From NCBI RefSeq assembly GCF_012689525.1, contig NZ_CP051516.1:4402001-4466000 (forward strand): 64,000 nucleotides of DNA, given 5' to 3'. Shown here one piece after another: positions 32,935 to 43,411 of the stretch (position 1 is its first letter; each line of letters starts with the position of its first letter). The notes below the pieces were generated by a model that ran no database searches, was not told the origin of the DNA, and saw only the letters and a program-made list of their open reading frames with translations. Position numbers and translations under genes: made by a program. Source of the stretch: Paraburkholderia aromaticivorans. Its GTDB lineage: Bacteria; Pseudomonadota; Gammaproteobacteria; Burkholderiales; Burkholderiaceae.

Positions 32935-35025
32935 TCAAGGCTTCTGCAACAGCGCCTTCAAACTCGCGAGCCGGTCTTTCGGCGACATCGGCGCTTCTTC
33001 GGGCGTCGGCGGCGGCGCGTCGTCGAGCAGCATTTCGGGGATGAAGCGCGACGGCTCGCACACCACCGTCTCTCTCGCGCGCTTGCGCTTCTTGCACCAG
33101 TTCAGATGCAGACTGCGCTGCGCACGCGTAATCGCCACGTACATCAGGCGACGCTCTTCCTCGATGCGCGCATCGTCGATCGGCTCGTCGTCTGGACCGC
33201 CGCGATGCGGCATGATGCCTTCCTCGACGCCCACCAGAAACACGTGCGGATACTCCAGACCCTTCGACGCATGCACCGTCGAAAGCCGCACCGCGTCGGG
33301 ATCTTCCTCGCGGCCTTCGAGCATCGACATCAGCGCCACGGTCTGGATCAGGCCGAGCAGACTCTTGCCGGTGTCGCCGAGACCGTCGGCGGTGTCGTAG
33401 CCGGTGGCTTCGTCGTTCGCCGCGCCCGCGGGCTCAGCCTTGGTGCCTTTACGTTTGAGCCATTCCATGAACTCCAGCACGTTTTGCCACTTGGACTGCG
33501 CCTGACGCTCGTCGAACGCGTCGTACAGATACGCCTCGTAGTGGATCGCGTCCATCAGTTCGTCGAGCAGCGTGCCGGCGGCATCTTTCTCGGCGCGATC
33601 GGTGAGGCGCTGCATGAAGTCGCAGAACACGCGCATGGGTTCGATCTGCCGCGGCGACAGACGCGCCTCGATGCCGCCCATGTACACCGCCTCGAACAAC
33701 GACACCTTGGCCTGGCCCGCGAACGAGCCGAGCGCCTCGAGCGTCGTATTGCCGACGCCGCGGCGAGGCGTGGTGATCGCGCGAATGAACGCGGGGTCGT
33801 CGTTCGCGTTGGCGATCAGACGCAGATAAGCGCAGATGTCCTTGATCTCGGCTTTGTCGAAGAACGATTGGCCACCCGACAACACGTACGGAATGCGTTC
33901 ACGCCGCAACACCTGTTCGAAGATGCGCGCCTGGAAATTGCCGCGATACAGAATCGCGTAGTCGCGGAAATTCGCGCGCCGCTCGAACTTGTGCGCCGAC
34001 AGGCGAAACACCACGGACTCGGCCTCGTGCTCTTCGTCGTTGCACGGCGTGACGGTGATCGTGTCGCCCATGCCGTGTTCGGACCACAGCTTCTTTTCGA
34101 ACAGCTTCGGATTGTTCGCGATCACGTTGTTCGCGGCAGTCAGAATGCGCACGGTCGAGCGGTAGTTCTGCTCCAGCTTGATCAGGTGCAGCTTCGGAAA
34201 ATCCTTGCTAAGTTGGCCGAGATTTTCGAGCGTCGCGCCGCGCCAGCCGTAGATCGCCTGATCGTCGTCGCCGACCGCCGTGAATGCCGCGCGCTTGCCG
34301 GCCAGCAACTTCACCAGTTCGTACTGACAGGCGTTGGTGTCCTGATACTCGTCGATCAGCAGATAACGCAGCTTGTTCTGCCAGCGGTCGCGCACCTGCT
34401 CGTTCTTCTCGAAGAGTTCGGCGGGCAGACGGATCAGGTCGTCGAAATCGACTGCCTGATACGCGTGCAGCGTCGCCACGTAATTGCGGTAGACGATCGC
34501 GGCCTGATGTTCATCCTCGTTCGCGGCGATCGCGATCGCTTGCTCGGGCATGATCATGCCGTTCTTCCACAGCGAGATGATCGACTGAATCTTGCGGATG
34601 AAGCCCTTGTCCGTCGAGCCGACCTGCTCCTGGATCATGCCGAAGCAGTCGTCGGAATCCATGATCGAGAACTGCGGCTTCAAACCGACATGTTCCGCTT
34701 CCTGCCGCAGAATCTGCACGCCGAGCGAGTGGAAGGTGCAGACCGTCAACTGGTTGACGGGCACTTTGCGGCCTTCCTTGCCGGGCGTGGTCAGCGTCTT
34801 GCCTTCGAGCAGCTTGCCCACGCGCTCGCGCATTTCCAGCGCGGCCTTGTTCGTGAACGTGACGGCAGCGATGTGGCGCGGCTCGAAGCCTTTGGCTTCG
34901 ATCAGGTGCGCGATCTTCTGCGTGATCACGCGCGTCTTGCCGCTACCTGCGCCGGCGAGCACGAGACACGGACCGTCAAGATAACGGACCGCTTCATTTT
35001 GAGCGGGGTTCAGGCCTGCGGACAT
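32935..35025 (-). CDS. rep: Rep/UvrD-family ATP-dependent DNA helicase
   Basis: The 696-residue superfamily 1A helicase has Walker A AGAGSGKT (24-31) and LLIDEYQDTN as the DEXX-box motif II, plus motif Ia AAVTFTNKAALEMRERV, motif III AVGDDDQAIYGWRGA and motif VI VAITRAQRSLHL. The start MSAGLNPAQNEAVRYLDGPCLVLAGAG is closer to E. coli Rep than to UvrD or PcrA. It unwinds DNA 3' to 5' and clears proteins ahead of forks. The ATG at 35025 is preferred over an in-frame upstream start at 35325 that would add 100 unrelated residues. The final tail (PEEAPMSPKDRLASLKALLQKP) is family-like. Distinguishing rep from uvrD needs a tree. Confidence 0.88.
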   Translation of the reverse strand: MSAGLNPAQNEAVRYLDGPCLVLAGAGSGKTRVITQKIAHLIEAKGFEPRHIAAVTFTNKAALEMRERVGKLLEGKTLTTPGKEGRKVPVNQLTVCTFHSLGVQILRQEAEHVGLKPQFSIMDSDDCFGMIQEQVGSTDKGFIRKIQSIISLWKNGMIMPEQAIAIAANEDEHQAAIVYRNYVATLHAYQAVDFDDLIRLPAELFEKNEQVRDRWQNKLRYLLIDEYQDTNACQYELVKLLAGKRAAFTAVGDDDQAIYGWRGATLENLGQLSKDFPKLHLIKLEQNYRSTVRILTAANNVIANNPKLFEKKLWSEHGMGDTITVTPCNDEEHEAESVVFRLSAHKFERRANFRDYAILYRGNFQARIFEQVLRRERIPYVLSGGQSFFDKAEIKDICAYLRLIANANDDPAFIRAITTPRRGVGNTTLEALGSFAGQAKVSLFEAVYMGGIEARLSPRQIEPMRVFCDFMQRLTDRAEKDAAGTLLDELMDAIHYEAYLYDAFDERQAQSKWQNVLEFMEWLKRKGTKAEPAGAANDEATGYDTADGLGDTGKSLLGLIQTVALMSMLEGREEDPDAVRLSTVHASKGLEYPHVFLVGVEEGIMPHRGGPDDEPIDDARIEEERRLMYVAITRAQRSLHLNWCKKRKRARETVVCEPSRFIPEMLLDDAPPPTPEEAPMSPKDRLASLKALLQKP

Positions 35026-35323
35026 CGTCTGTGGATGGGTAATGCGGTTGAGGGCGTGGCGGCGCAATTTCGCCGGCCGAAGGCTCGGGGCATGCTGCGC
35101 GGCCCCGGCGACTGGAACGGGCGCCCCGCGCGGTGCGAGGGTGTTCCGCCCCGCTGGGCAAACGCGCGAGAGGAGCGATGTTAACACGATTGTGCTGACG
35201 GATAGCGGCGACCCACGCCCACGACGACGCTGACGGTCCACCTTCAGGACATGCCACAATTGCGGTGTTGCGCGCCGTCGCCGCCGTGGCAAAGCGGCGC
35301 GCCGTTTTTGCAGGAAGACACGC

Positions 35324-36373
35324 ATGTCCGCATCGCTGAAGATTGGATTGATGGGCTACGGTTTCGCCGGCGCGACCTTTCATGCGCCGATGATCGAGCA
35401 CTGCGGCCGCGCGAGCGTCGCGGCCATTGCCACGAGCCAGCCCGAGCGCGCGCTCGCCGACTATCCGCATACGAAGGTGGTGGCCGACCTCGACGCGCTG
35501 CTTGCACTCGATGAACTCGACTGCATCGTGATCGCCACGCCGAACGACACGCACTTCGACCTGGCGCGCCGCACGCTGGAAGCGGGCAAGCACGTGGTGG
35601 TCGACAAACCGGTCACGCTGAACGCCGCCGACGCTCACACGCTGGCCAACATCGCGCTCGCCCGAAGCAAGCTCTTCATGCCGTTTCACAACCGTCGCTG
35701 GGACGGCGATTTTCTGACCGTGCGCGATCTGCTCGCGAGCGGCGAATTGGGACGGATCACGCAATACGAATCGCACTTCGACCGTTTCCGGCCGGAGGTG
35801 CGGCAGCGTTGGCGCGAAGAAGCGTCGCGAGGCGGCGGCTTGCTGCTGGACCTCGGACCGCATCTGATCGACCAGGCGCTGGCGCTGTTCGGCACACCGC
35901 AAACCGTGTCGGCAACGGTGCGCACGCATCGCGACGACGCCGGCGCGCCCGACTACGTGCACATCCAGCTCGGCTACGTTGATTTTGAAGTGGTGCTGCA
36001 CGCCAGCGCGTTGACGGCGCTGGTGGCACCGCGCTTCGCCCTCCACGGCACGCGCGGCAGTTATATGAAGTGCGGCCTCGACACGCAGGAAGATCAGTTG
36101 AAGGCGGGCCTGCGTCCGGGCGACGACGGCTTCGGCGCGGGCAATGCCGCAGGTGTGCTGCGCGTGCTGGAAGGCGATCAGGAAGTCGAGCGCGAGTTGC
36201 CGACGCGCAATGGCGACTACACCGGGTTCTATGTCGCGGTGGCCGACGCGATCCAGAACGGCGTGAAATTCCCGGTGAGCGCACAGGACGCCGTCGACGT
36301 AATGACGGTTATCGAGCTTGCCGGCCGAAGCTCGGACGAAGGCGTCCGGCTGCCGTTCGAGCGGATTCGCTGA
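35324..36373 (+). CDS. Gfo/Idh/MocA-family NAD(P)-dependent oxidoreductase
   Basis: The 349-residue protein has a Rossmann domain (GYGFAG at 11-16, near the N-terminus; VIATPND at about 69-75) and the family motif VDKPVTL at about 94-100. The dehydrogenase-type C-terminal domain includes GGGLLLDLGPHLIDQAL. It resembles E. coli YdgJ/YhhX, whose substrates are unsettled; sugars or inositol-like polyols are typical. It is encoded divergently from rep and followed by a hairpin at 36486-36510 (GGCCGCGCTG with its complement, no T-run). Cytosolic; substrate unknown. Confidence 0.88.
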   Translation: MSASLKIGLMGYGFAGATFHAPMIEHCGRASVAAIATSQPERALADYPHTKVVADLDALLALDELDCIVIATPNDTHFDLARRTLEAGKHVVVDKPVTLNAADAHTLANIALARSKLFMPFHNRRWDGDFLTVRDLLASGELGRITQYESHFDRFRPEVRQRWREEASRGGGLLLDLGPHLIDQALALFGTPQTVSATVRTHRDDAGAPDYVHIQLGYVDFEVVLHASALTALVAPRFALHGTRGSYMKCGLDTQEDQLKAGLRPGDDGFGAGNAAGVLRVLEGDQEVERELPTRNGDYTGFYVAVADAIQNGVKFPVSAQDAVDVMTVIELAGRSSDEGVRLPFERIR

Positions 36374-36571
36374 CGGTTTGGCCTACGCGTCGAAACGGCT
36401 TGTGTACCTAAAACAGCACTCGCCGTGCACGCGACACGGGGCAGAAACCCTGACAAGCCCGAAAGGAACATAACGTTACAAATCAGGCCGCGCTGCCGGT
36501 CAGCGCGGCCCGGTAGTCATCCGTTGCTACCCGGGTAGCACCACAAAACGACAATGACTTCCGGAGTGTCC

Positions 36572-36922
36572 ATGCCCCGTACTATCCGCGCGCTCGCCGC
36601 GTGCGCCTTGCTTAGTTCCGTCGCCGCCTGTGTGGTGGCGCCTCAACCCCAGCCAGCGCCTCGTCCCAACCCGCAGCAGATCGCGGATCAGCGCCTGCGT
36701 CAGGTCGACGGCCGCATCGACAATCTCAGCCGCCGGATCGACAACCGCGTGAATCAGGGCTATTACCCGCCGCCCCAAGGCGGCGCGCTGCACCATCGCC
36801 TCGACGTGATTCGTCAGGAAGCGCACGACATGGCCGCGCAACATGGCGGCGGTCTGTCCGGTGACGAACAGCGCGTGCTGAATCAGGAACTGGACAACGC
36901 GGCACGCGCCATCGGCGAATAA
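36572..36922 (+). CDS. Small predicted lipoprotein
   Basis: The 116-residue protein has a lipoprotein signal with lipobox Val-Ala-Ala-Cys20. A Pro-rich stretch (PQPQPAPRPNPQQ) and a charged helical segment follow (QIADQRLRQVDGRIDNLSRRI), likely a coiled coil in the periplasm. I do not recognise a family. The ATG at 36572 gives the proper signal sequence; an in-frame start at 36554 adds six residues. A strong terminator at 36965 ends it, so it is a separate unit from gcvT. Confidence 0.75.
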   Translation: MPRTIRALAACALLSSVAACVVAPQPQPAPRPNPQQIADQRLRQVDGRIDNLSRRIDNRVNQGYYPPPQGGALHHRLDVIRQEAHDMAAQHGGGLSGDEQRVLNQELDNAARAIGE

Positions 36923-36964
36923 TCGCGCCAGAATCAATTCCAACTTCAGCACCTAAGCAGCACG

Positions 36965-36996
36965 AGCGCGGGCATCACGTCCCGCGCTTTTTTTTT
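36965..36996 (+). terminator. Rho-independent terminator after the lipoprotein gene
   Basis: AGCGCGGG-N8-CCCGCGCT is followed by nine T residues. It isolates the glycine riboswitch and gcv operon from upstream transcription. Confidence 0.92.
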
Positions 36997-37084
36997 GACA
37001 AGTGCGGAGACGCTCCGTCAACCGCCGCACCGCTCGCAGGCCTTTATTTGACAAGCCCCCAGCCCTCGCGTACATTCGCCGCAC

Positions 37085-37432
37085 GCGTCGGGAGAGCGTG
37101 CTGGCCGCAGAAAATCGCAGGCCGCGCCGCCGAAGGGGCACACCCGCAAACTCTCAGGCAAAAGGACCGACCGCGTCGAAGAACCCGCGTCCAGGCAACA
37201 TCGAGGCACCGGTTTTTCGCACTCTGGAGAGCGGCAGTAGCCGTCTGCATCGCACGTGTTGTCAATCGCGTGCAGATCGGGCAGGCTGCCCACCGAAGGG
37301 GCGCGCGTTTCACCGTGACGGACTCACGTTCTCACGGCAGCGCAATCTCTCAGGTATCGAGGACAGAGGGGTCATGCAGCACCACGCTCGCAGGCATCAG
37401 GCCGGGAGGCGTAGCGCCGCATGGCCTTTTTT
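37085..37432 (+). ncRNA. Tandem glycine riboswitch controlling gcvTHP
   Basis: Two aptamers precede gcvT. Aptamer 1 has CGGGAGAG, GCCGAAGGGGCA (37129-37140) and CTCTCAGGCAAAAGGAC (37151-37167). Aptamer 2 has CTGGAGAGCGG (37224 on), CACCGAAGGGGCGCG and CTCTCAGGTATCGAGGAC up to AGAGGGG near 37371. Aptamer 2 is longer than usual, with added stems TCTGCA/TGCAGA and CCGTGA/TCACGG. An intrinsic terminator follows at 37399-37432 (AGGCC...GGCCT, inner GGCG-TAG-CGCC, then TTTTTT). Glycine binding should prevent it, turning the operon on when glycine is plentiful. This is the known scheme; pairing details here are my reading. Confidence 0.93.
37399..37432 (+). terminator. Terminator serving as the glycine riboswitch expression platform
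   Basis: AGGCC/GGCCT encloses GGCG-TAG-CGCC and is followed by TTTTTT, 25 bases before the gcvT ATG. Its 5' arm can be masked by the upstream RNA when glycine is bound (inference). Confidence 0.8.
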
Positions 37433-37456
37433 GTTTCGCGAGATGCCCGAGGCCCC

Positions 37457-38575
37457 ATGACCGAACTCAAACACACCCCGCTCAACGCCACCCATCGTGC
37501 GCTCAATGCCCGCATGGTCGATTTCGGCGGCTGGGACATGCCTGTCAATTACGGCTCGCAGATCGACGAACACCGCGCCGTGCGCACCGACGCCGGCATG
37601 TTCGACGTCTCGCATATGTGCGTCGTCGATTTCACCGGCGAGCGCGTGCGCGCTTTCTTCGAATATGCGCTGGCGAACAACGTCGGCAAACTGCAAACGC
37701 CGGGCCGTGCGCTGTACTCCTGTCTGCTGAATCCGAACGGCGGTGTGATCGACGATCTGATTGTCTATTACTTCGGTGAAGAACACTTCCGCGTGGTCGT
37801 CAACGCCGGCACCGCCGATAAAGACATCGCCTGGTTCGGCCAGCTCAACGCCGAAGGCGGCTTCGGCCTGACCATCACGCCGCGCCGCGATTACGCGATC
37901 GTCGCGGTGCAAGGTCCGAACGCGCGCGACAAAGTCTGGCAAACCGTGCCGGCCGCGCGCGCCGCCACGGAAGCGCTGAAGCCCTTCAACGCCGCCCGCA
38001 TCGACGATACGCCGTTCGGCGAATTGACCGTCGCCCGCACCGGCTACACCGGCGAAGACGGCTTCGAAATCATCGTGCCGGCGGATCACGTCGACGCGCT
38101 GTGGAACGCGCTGCAAGCGCAAGGCGTGCGCCCGGCCGGTCTCGGCGCGCGCGACACGCTGCGCCTCGAAGCCGGCATGAACCTGTACGGCCAGGATATG
38201 GACGACAACGTCTCGCCGCTCGACGCCGGCCTCGCCTGGACCGTCGACCTCACCTCGCCGCGCGACTTCGTCGGCAAGGGCAAGCTGGAAGCGGACGGTT
38301 CGCAAGCTGCGTTCGTCGGCCTGATCCTGCTGAAGGAAAACGGCAAGGCAGCAGGCGTGCTGCGTGCTCACCAGAAAGTCGTCACGCCGCAAGGCGACGG
38401 CGAAATCACCAGCGGTACGTTTTCCCCGACCATGCAGGAATCGATCGCCTTCGCGCGCGTGCCGAAAGGCGTGCAGCCGGGCGACACTGTGCACGTTCAG
38501 ATTCGTGACAAAAACGTACCTGCAAGCGTGGTAAAACTGCCGTTCGTGCGCAACGGCAAAGTGCTCGCGGTTTAA
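37457..38575 (+). CDS. gcvT: GcvT, aminomethyltransferase of the glycine cleavage system (T protein)
   Basis: The 372-residue protein starts [33 protein letters not shown], a strong family match, and has YTGEDGFEI and [21 protein letters not shown], the tetrahydrofolate-binding core. It moves the methylene group from the lipoyl arm of GcvH to tetrahydrofolate and releases ammonia. The ATG at 37457 is chosen because it matches the family start; an in-frame ATG at 37421 lies inside the riboswitch terminator and is unlikely. The gene is first in gcvT-gcvH-gcvP. Confidence 0.97.
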   Translation: MTELKHTPLNATHRALNARMVDFGGWDMPVNYGSQIDEHRAVRTDAGMFDVSHMCVVDFTGERVRAFFEYALANNVGKLQTPGRALYSCLLNPNGGVIDDLIVYYFGEEHFRVVVNAGTADKDIAWFGQLNAEGGFGLTITPRRDYAIVAVQGPNARDKVWQTVPAARAATEALKPFNAARIDDTPFGELTVARTGYTGEDGFEIIVPADHVDALWNALQAQGVRPAGLGARDTLRLEAGMNLYGQDMDDNVSPLDAGLAWTVDLTSPRDFVGKGKLEADGSQAAFVGLILLKENGKAAGVLRAHQKVVTPQGDGEITSGTFSPTMQESIAFARVPKGVQPGDTVHVQIRDKNVPASVVKLPFVRNGKVLAV

Positions 38576-38610
38576 GCAAACCGGCGCGTGCGCAAACCTT
38601 CACAAGAAAA

Positions 38611-38688
38611 CGCCGGGCCGCCCCAAGTTTTCTTGTTCCCCCTCGGGGGGACCTGGCGCGAAGCGACAGGTTTGGGGGCCCCTTTTAA
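38611..38688. repeat. Dispersed hairpin-type repeat between gcvT and gcvH
   Basis: The segment holds CCCCC-TC-GGGGG and CCTGGCGC-GAA-GCGACAGG with flanks typical of a short repeat that I recall being scattered through intergenic regions of Burkholderia and Paraburkholderia genomes. It contains no coding frame. Only one copy is in this window, so repetition itself cannot be shown here. Confidence 0.5.
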
Positions 38689-38722
38689 GTTATTCCCGAA
38701 TCACACCGCATAGGAGCATCCG

Positions 38723-39103
38723 ATGAGCATCCCGGCCGATCTGAAATACACCGAATCGCACGAATGGGTCCGCACCGAGGCGGACGGCACGCTGACGGTC
38801 GGCATTACCGACCACGCGCAGGAAGCGCTCGGCGATATCGTCTTCTTCGAAGTCCAGGAACTGGGCAAGACCGTCACGGCAGGCGACACCGTTGCCGTCA
38901 TCGAATCGGTGAAAGCCGCTTCCGATATCTACGCACCGGTCTCGGGCGAAATCATCGAAGCGAACACCGCCGTGGCCGATACGCCTGATTCGGTCAACAC
39001 CACGCCGTACGAAAGCTGGCTCTTCAAGATCAAGCCGGCCGCGGACGCCACGCAGGACCGTCTGATCGACGCCGACGCGTACACCAAGTCAATCGGCGCC
39101 TGA
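38723..39103 (+). CDS. gcvH: GcvH, lipoyl carrier protein of the glycine cleavage system (H protein)
   Basis: The 126-residue protein has the lipoylation site Lys64 in [17 protein letters not shown] and starts [17 protein letters not shown]. It carries the aminomethyl group between GcvP and GcvT on its lipoyl arm. It lies 147 bases after gcvT, with a dispersed repeat between them, and 71 bases before gcvP. Confidence 0.97.
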   Translation: MSIPADLKYTESHEWVRTEADGTLTVGITDHAQEALGDIVFFEVQELGKTVTAGDTVAVIESVKAASDIYAPVSGEIIEANTAVADTPDSVNTTPYESWLFKIKPAADATQDRLIDADAYTKSIGA

Positions 39104-39174
39104 TTTACCTTTACGTTTAACCCGACAGGTGCGGCCTCCTTTTCGAACGGACCGCCGCACCGCCAGGAACACCC

Positions 39175-42111
39175 ATGAAGCTCGAACACCCGGATCGTCT
39201 GATGACCCGCACTCCTCTCTCGCTCGCCGCGCTCGAAGTGCATGACGCCTTCGCCGAACGGCATATCGGCCCGGACGCGGCCGACCAGCACGCGATGCTC
39301 GAAGCCCTCGGCTTCGCGTCGCGCGCCGCGCTGATCGACGCCGTTATTCCGAAGACGATCCGCCGCACCGAAACGCTGCCGCTCGGCCCTTTCGCGCAAC
39401 CGAAAAGCGAAGCCGAGGCGCTCGCCGCGCTGCGCGAACTCGCGGACAAGAACCAGGTGTTCCGCTCGTACATCGGGCAGGGCTATTACAACGCGCACAC
39501 GCCGACGGTAATCCTGCGTAACGTGCTGGAAAATCCGGCGTGGTACACCGCGTACACGCCGTACCAGCCGGAAATCTCGCAAGGCCGTCTGGAAGCGCTG
39601 CTGAACTTCCAGCAGATGATCGTCGACCTGACGGGTCTGGCAATCTCGAATGCGTCGCTGCTCGACGAAGCCACGGCTGCGGCCGAAGCGATGACGCTGC
39701 TGCAACGCATCGGCAAGCCGAAGTCGAACGTGTTTTACGTCGCCGACGACGTGCTGCCGCAAACCATCGAAGTAGTAAAGACGCGCGCCACGCCGGTCGG
39801 CATCGAAGTGAAAGTGGGCCCGGCTGCTGAAGCGGCAAACGCGAATGCGTTCGGCGTGCTGCTGCAATACCCGGGCGTGAACGGCGACGTGCGCGACTAT
39901 CGCGCGCTCACCGAAGCGATCCATGCAGCGGGCGGCCACGTGGTGGTCGCCGCCGACCTGCTCGCGCTGACCGTGCTCACGCCGCCGGGCGAATGGGGCG
40001 CGGACGTGGCCGTCGGCAATACGCAGCGCTTTGGCGTGCCTGTCGGCTTCGGCGGCCCGCATGCGGCTTATCTGGCCGTGCGCGACGAATTCAAGCGTCA
40101 GATGCCGGGCCGCCTCGTCGGCGTGACCGTCGACGCGCAAGGCAATCCCGCGCTGCGTCTCGCGCTGCAAACGCGCGAACAACATATTCGCCGCGAGAAG
40201 GCGACCTCGAACGTGTGTACCGCGCAAGCGCTGCTCGCGATCATGGCCAGCATGTACGCCGTCTATCACGGCCCGCACGGTCTGAAAACCATCGCGCTGC
40301 GCGTGAACCGCATCGCCGCGTTGCTGGCGGAAGGCGCGAAACAGCTCGGCTACACGCTCACCAACGAAACGTTCTTCGACACGCTCACGATCGAATCCGG
40401 CGCGCGCACGCAAGCGCTGCACGACGCGGCTCAAGCAAAGCGCATCAACCTGCGCCGCGTGAGCGACACGCAAGTCGGCCTGTCGATCGACGAATCCACC
40501 ACGCGCCGCGATCTGGCCGATCTGCTCGAAGTGTTTGCGCAAGCCGCGGGCGCGAAAGACGTGCCGCAAGTCGACACGCTCGACGAAAAGCTCGCCGCGT
40601 CGAACACCGCATCGGTGCCGGCCGCGCTCGAACGCACCAGCGCGTACCTCACGCATCACGTGTTCAACCGTCATCATTCGGAAACGGAAATGCTGCGCTA
40701 TCTGCGCAGCCTGTCGGACAAGGACCTCGCGCTCGACCGTTCGATGATCCCGCTCGGCTCGTGCACGATGAAGCTGAACGCGACCTCGGAAATGCTGCCC
40801 GTCACGTGGCCTGAATTCGGCCAGATCCATCCGTTTGCACCGGCCGAGCAAACCGTCGGTTACCGCGAAATGATCGATCAGCTCGAAGAGATGCTGGTCG
40901 CCGCCACCGGCTACGCGGCCGTGTCGCTGCAACCGAATGCCGGCTCGCAAGGCGAATACGCCGGCCTGTTGATCATCCACGCGTATCACGCGTCGCGCGG
41001 CGAAGCGCATCGCAATGTCTGCCTGATTCCCGCTTCGGCGCACGGCACGAATCCGGCGTCGGCGCAGATGGCCGGTATGCAGGTCGTCGTGGTGGCGTGC
41101 GACGCGCAAGGCAACGTCGATATCGAAGACCTGAAGAAGAAAGCCGATCAGCACGCCGACAAACTCGCGGCGATCATGATCACGTATCCGTCCACGCATG
41201 GCGTGTTCGAGCAGAACGTCCGCGAAATCTGCGAGATCGTGCATGCGCACGGCGGCCAGGTGTACGTGGACGGCGCGAACATGAACGCGATGGTCGGCCT
41301 GACCGCGCCGGGCCAGTTCGGCGGCGACGTGTCGCACCTGAATCTGCACAAAACCTTCTGCATTCCGCACGGCGGCGGCGGACCGGGCGTCGGTCCGGTT
41401 GCGGTCGGCGCGCATCTTGCGCAATTCCTGCCGAACCAGATTTCGTCGGGCTATGAACGCGCGCCAAACGGCATCGGCGCGGTGTCGGGCGCACCGTACG
41501 GCTCGGCGTCGATCCTCCCGATCTCGTGGATGTATATCGCGATGATGGGCGCGAAGAACCTCACCGCCGCCACCGAAACCGCGATCCTCAACGCGAACTA
41601 CGTCGCGAAGAAACTCGCGCCGCATTATCCGGTGCTGTATTCGGGCCCGGGCGGACTGGTCGCGCACGAGTGCATTCTCGACCTGCGTCCGATCAAGGAA
41701 ACCAGCGGCATCACCGTCGACGACGTCGCCAAGCGTCTCGCCGACTACGGCTTCCACGCGCCGACCATGAGCTTCCCGGTGCCAGGCACGCTGATGGTCG
41801 AGCCGACCGAATCGGAATCGAAGGAAGAGCTCGACCGTTTCATCGAAGCGATGATCGCGATCCGCGAGGAAATCCGCGCCGTCGAAGAAGGCCGCTCGGA
41901 CCGCGAGGACAATCCGCTGAAGCACGCGCCGCACACGGCGGCGGTGGTCATCGCGAATGACTGGAAGCACGCGTATGCGCGCGAAACGGCGGCCTATCCG
42001 CTGCCCACGCTGATCGCGAAGAAGTACTGGCCGCCGGTCGGCCGCGCGGACAACGTGTACGGCGACCGCAATCTGTTCTGCTCCTGCGTGCCGATCGCCG
42101 ACTACGAGTAA
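39175..42111 (+). CDS. gcvP: GcvP, glycine decarboxylase (P protein)
   Basis: The 978-residue PLP enzyme is of the long, homodimeric type with N- and C-terminal halves fused. The PLP lysine is Lys726 in [20 protein letters not shown]. Other family blocks are [39 protein letters not shown] and [14 protein letters not shown]. It decarboxylates glycine and loads the aminomethyl group on GcvH. The start [20 protein letters not shown] lies 71 bases after gcvH. It ends the riboswitch-controlled gcv operon; 139 bases separate it from the next gene. Confidence 0.98.
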   Translation: MKLEHPDRLMTRTPLSLAALEVHDAFAERHIGPDAADQHAMLEALGFASRAALIDAVIPKTIRRTETLPLGPFAQPKSEAEALAALRELADKNQVFRSYIGQGYYNAHTPTVILRNVLENPAWYTAYTPYQPEISQGRLEALLNFQQMIVDLTGLAISNASLLDEATAAAEAMTLLQRIGKPKSNVFYVADDVLPQTIEVVKTRATPVGIEVKVGPAAEAANANAFGVLLQYPGVNGDVRDYRALTEAIHAAGGHVVVAADLLALTVLTPPGEWGADVAVGNTQRFGVPVGFGGPHAAYLAVRDEFKRQMPGRLVGVTVDAQGNPALRLALQTREQHIRREKATSNVCTAQALLAIMASMYAVYHGPHGLKTIALRVNRIAALLAEGAKQLGYTLTNETFFDTLTIESGARTQALHDAAQAKRINLRRVSDTQVGLSIDESTTRRDLADLLEVFAQAAGAKDVPQVDTLDEKLAASNTASVPAALERTSAYLTHHVFNRHHSETEMLRYLRSLSDKDLALDRSMIPLGSCTMKLNATSEMLPVTWPEFGQIHPFAPAEQTVGYREMIDQLEEMLVAATGYAAVSLQPNAGSQGEYAGLLIIHAYHASRGEAHRNVCLIPASAHGTNPASAQMAGMQVVVVACDAQGNVDIEDLKKKADQHADKLAAIMITYPSTHGVFEQNVREICEIVHAHGGQVYVDGANMNAMVGLTAPGQFGGDVSHLNLHKTFCIPHGGGGPGVGPVAVGAHLAQFLPNQISSGYERAPNGIGAVSGAPYGSASILPISWMYIAMMGAKNLTAATETAILNANYVAKKLAPHYPVLYSGPGGLVAHECILDLRPIKETSGITVDDVAKRLADYGFHAPTMSFPVPGTLMVEPTESESKEELDRFIEAMIAIREEIRAVEEGRSDREDNPLKHAPHTAAVVIANDWKHAYARETAAYPLPTLIAKKYWPPVGRADNVYGDRNLFCSCVPIADYE

Positions 42112-42250
42112 GCAGGCTCACTGCCGCGCATCGCCCACTGTCTTGAATAGAGGCGGTAGGGCGGTGCGGCGCTCAGTCCTGAGTTCTCTGTCGCTCCTGG
42201 CCGCAAACGGCTAACATCACACACCGAATCAGCCTAACGAGGAGTTTCGC

Positions 42251-43381
42251 ATGGCGCGAAAGGTGCGATTGATGCAAAGCCGGACCGAAGCAACGCGAGC
42301 GCCGAAGTGGCGGCAAGCCTGCACGCTGCTGTTGGCTGGCGCAGCCGTGCTGCTGCCGCTGGGGCAAGCGCAGGCCGCGATGAATTTTTGTGCGGCGCCC
42401 GCGCTGCAAACCAGCGAACGCACGAACGCCGATCCCGGCGTAAAAGCGCTGGTGAGCAATGTGCAAGCCCATCTGAACGACCAGCCGCATGCGGTCGCGA
42501 AATTGCATACCGAAGGCACGCTGCCGCACGAAGGCATTTACGACCAGAGCGTGGAAGCGGAGAAAGATCTCGATCTATTACGCGACGCCGCGCTCGCCTG
42601 GCGCGCCACCAGCGACGACCGCTATCTCAAGCTTGTCGATCGCTTGCTGTTCGCCTGGGTCACGACCTATCAACCGAGCTTCAATCCCATCGACGAAACC
42701 CGTTTCGAGGGACTGATTCTCGCGTACGACATGACGGCGAGCGCGTTGCCGGTGAAAACGCGCAATGCGTCGATGGCGTTCCTGACGAAACTCGCGAACG
42801 GCTACATCGGGCAAATCGACGCGCAGCCGCGCCCGCTCAAAGGGACGTTCAGGAACAACTGGCAGAGCCATCGGATCAAACTGATTGCCATGGCCGCGTT
42901 CACGCTCGACAACCGCAAGATGATCAATGCGGCCCAGCGTCTGTTCGTCGAACATATCGGCGACAACATCGAGCCGGATGGTTCGACGATCGATTTCAGC
43001 GAACGCGACGCCTTGCATTACGTCACCTACGACTTGCAGCCGCTCGTGACAGCCGCGCTCTCTGCGCGTCGCCATAACCGCAACTGGCTGCCCGAGAGGG
43101 GTGCGGACGGCGCGTCGCTGGAAGCCGCGCTCAACTGGCTGGCGCCGTATGCGGCCGGCAGCAAGACGCATGAAGAATTCGTGCATTCGAGCGTTCCGTT
43201 CGATGCAAGACGTCGCGAGGCCGGCTTGCCCGGCTATTCGGGTCAGTGGGACCCGAAGAACGCGACGGAACTGTTTCACCTGGCGGCGCGCCTCGACGGG
43301 CGCTATACGCCGATCGCGCTACAGCTCGCACCGACGCCGCCCGCGTGGCTCGCCGTGTGTTTGCCGCTGCCGGCACGGTAA
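42251..43381 (+). CDS. Alginate-lyase-family exported protein
   Basis: The 376-residue protein has a signal peptide (cleavage expected after AQA at about residue 42) and helical repeats of an alpha/alpha toroid. Landmarks of the alginate lyase family (PF05426) are RNNWQSHRIKLIAMAAFTL and the later block DGSTIDFSERDALHYVTYDLQ. It may cleave an anionic polysaccharide in the periplasm, or be a relative with another polymer substrate; the catalytic set is not complete enough for me to be sure. A GAGGAG ribosome-binding site precedes the ATG. Its position between gcvP and sdaA has no functional logic that I can see. Confidence 0.68.
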   Translation: MARKVRLMQSRTEATRAPKWRQACTLLLAGAAVLLPLGQAQAAMNFCAAPALQTSERTNADPGVKALVSNVQAHLNDQPHAVAKLHTEGTLPHEGIYDQSVEAEKDLDLLRDAALAWRATSDDRYLKLVDRLLFAWVTTYQPSFNPIDETRFEGLILAYDMTASALPVKTRNASMAFLTKLANGYIGQIDAQPRPLKGTFRNNWQSHRIKLIAMAAFTLDNRKMINAAQRLFVEHIGDNIEPDGSTIDFSERDALHYVTYDLQPLVTAALSARRHNRNWLPERGADGASLEAALNWLAPYAAGSKTHEEFVHSSVPFDARRREAGLPGYSGQWDPKNATELFHLAARLDGRYTPIALQLAPTPPAWLAVCLPLPAR

Positions 43382-43411
43382 ACCAACTTTATCAATAGCA
43401 GGGAGCAGTAA

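Noticed and set aside
33106..35184. A 692-codon plus-strand frame opposite the rep helicase
   Set aside because: It is the mirror of a clear helicase gene and has no ribosome-binding site or recognisable domain.
38929..41970. A 1013-codon open frame on the minus strand opposite gcvP
   Set aside because: gcvP has full family identity on the plus strand. The antisense frame is open because of GC-rich codon bias, has no family motifs and is full of Arg, His and Val.
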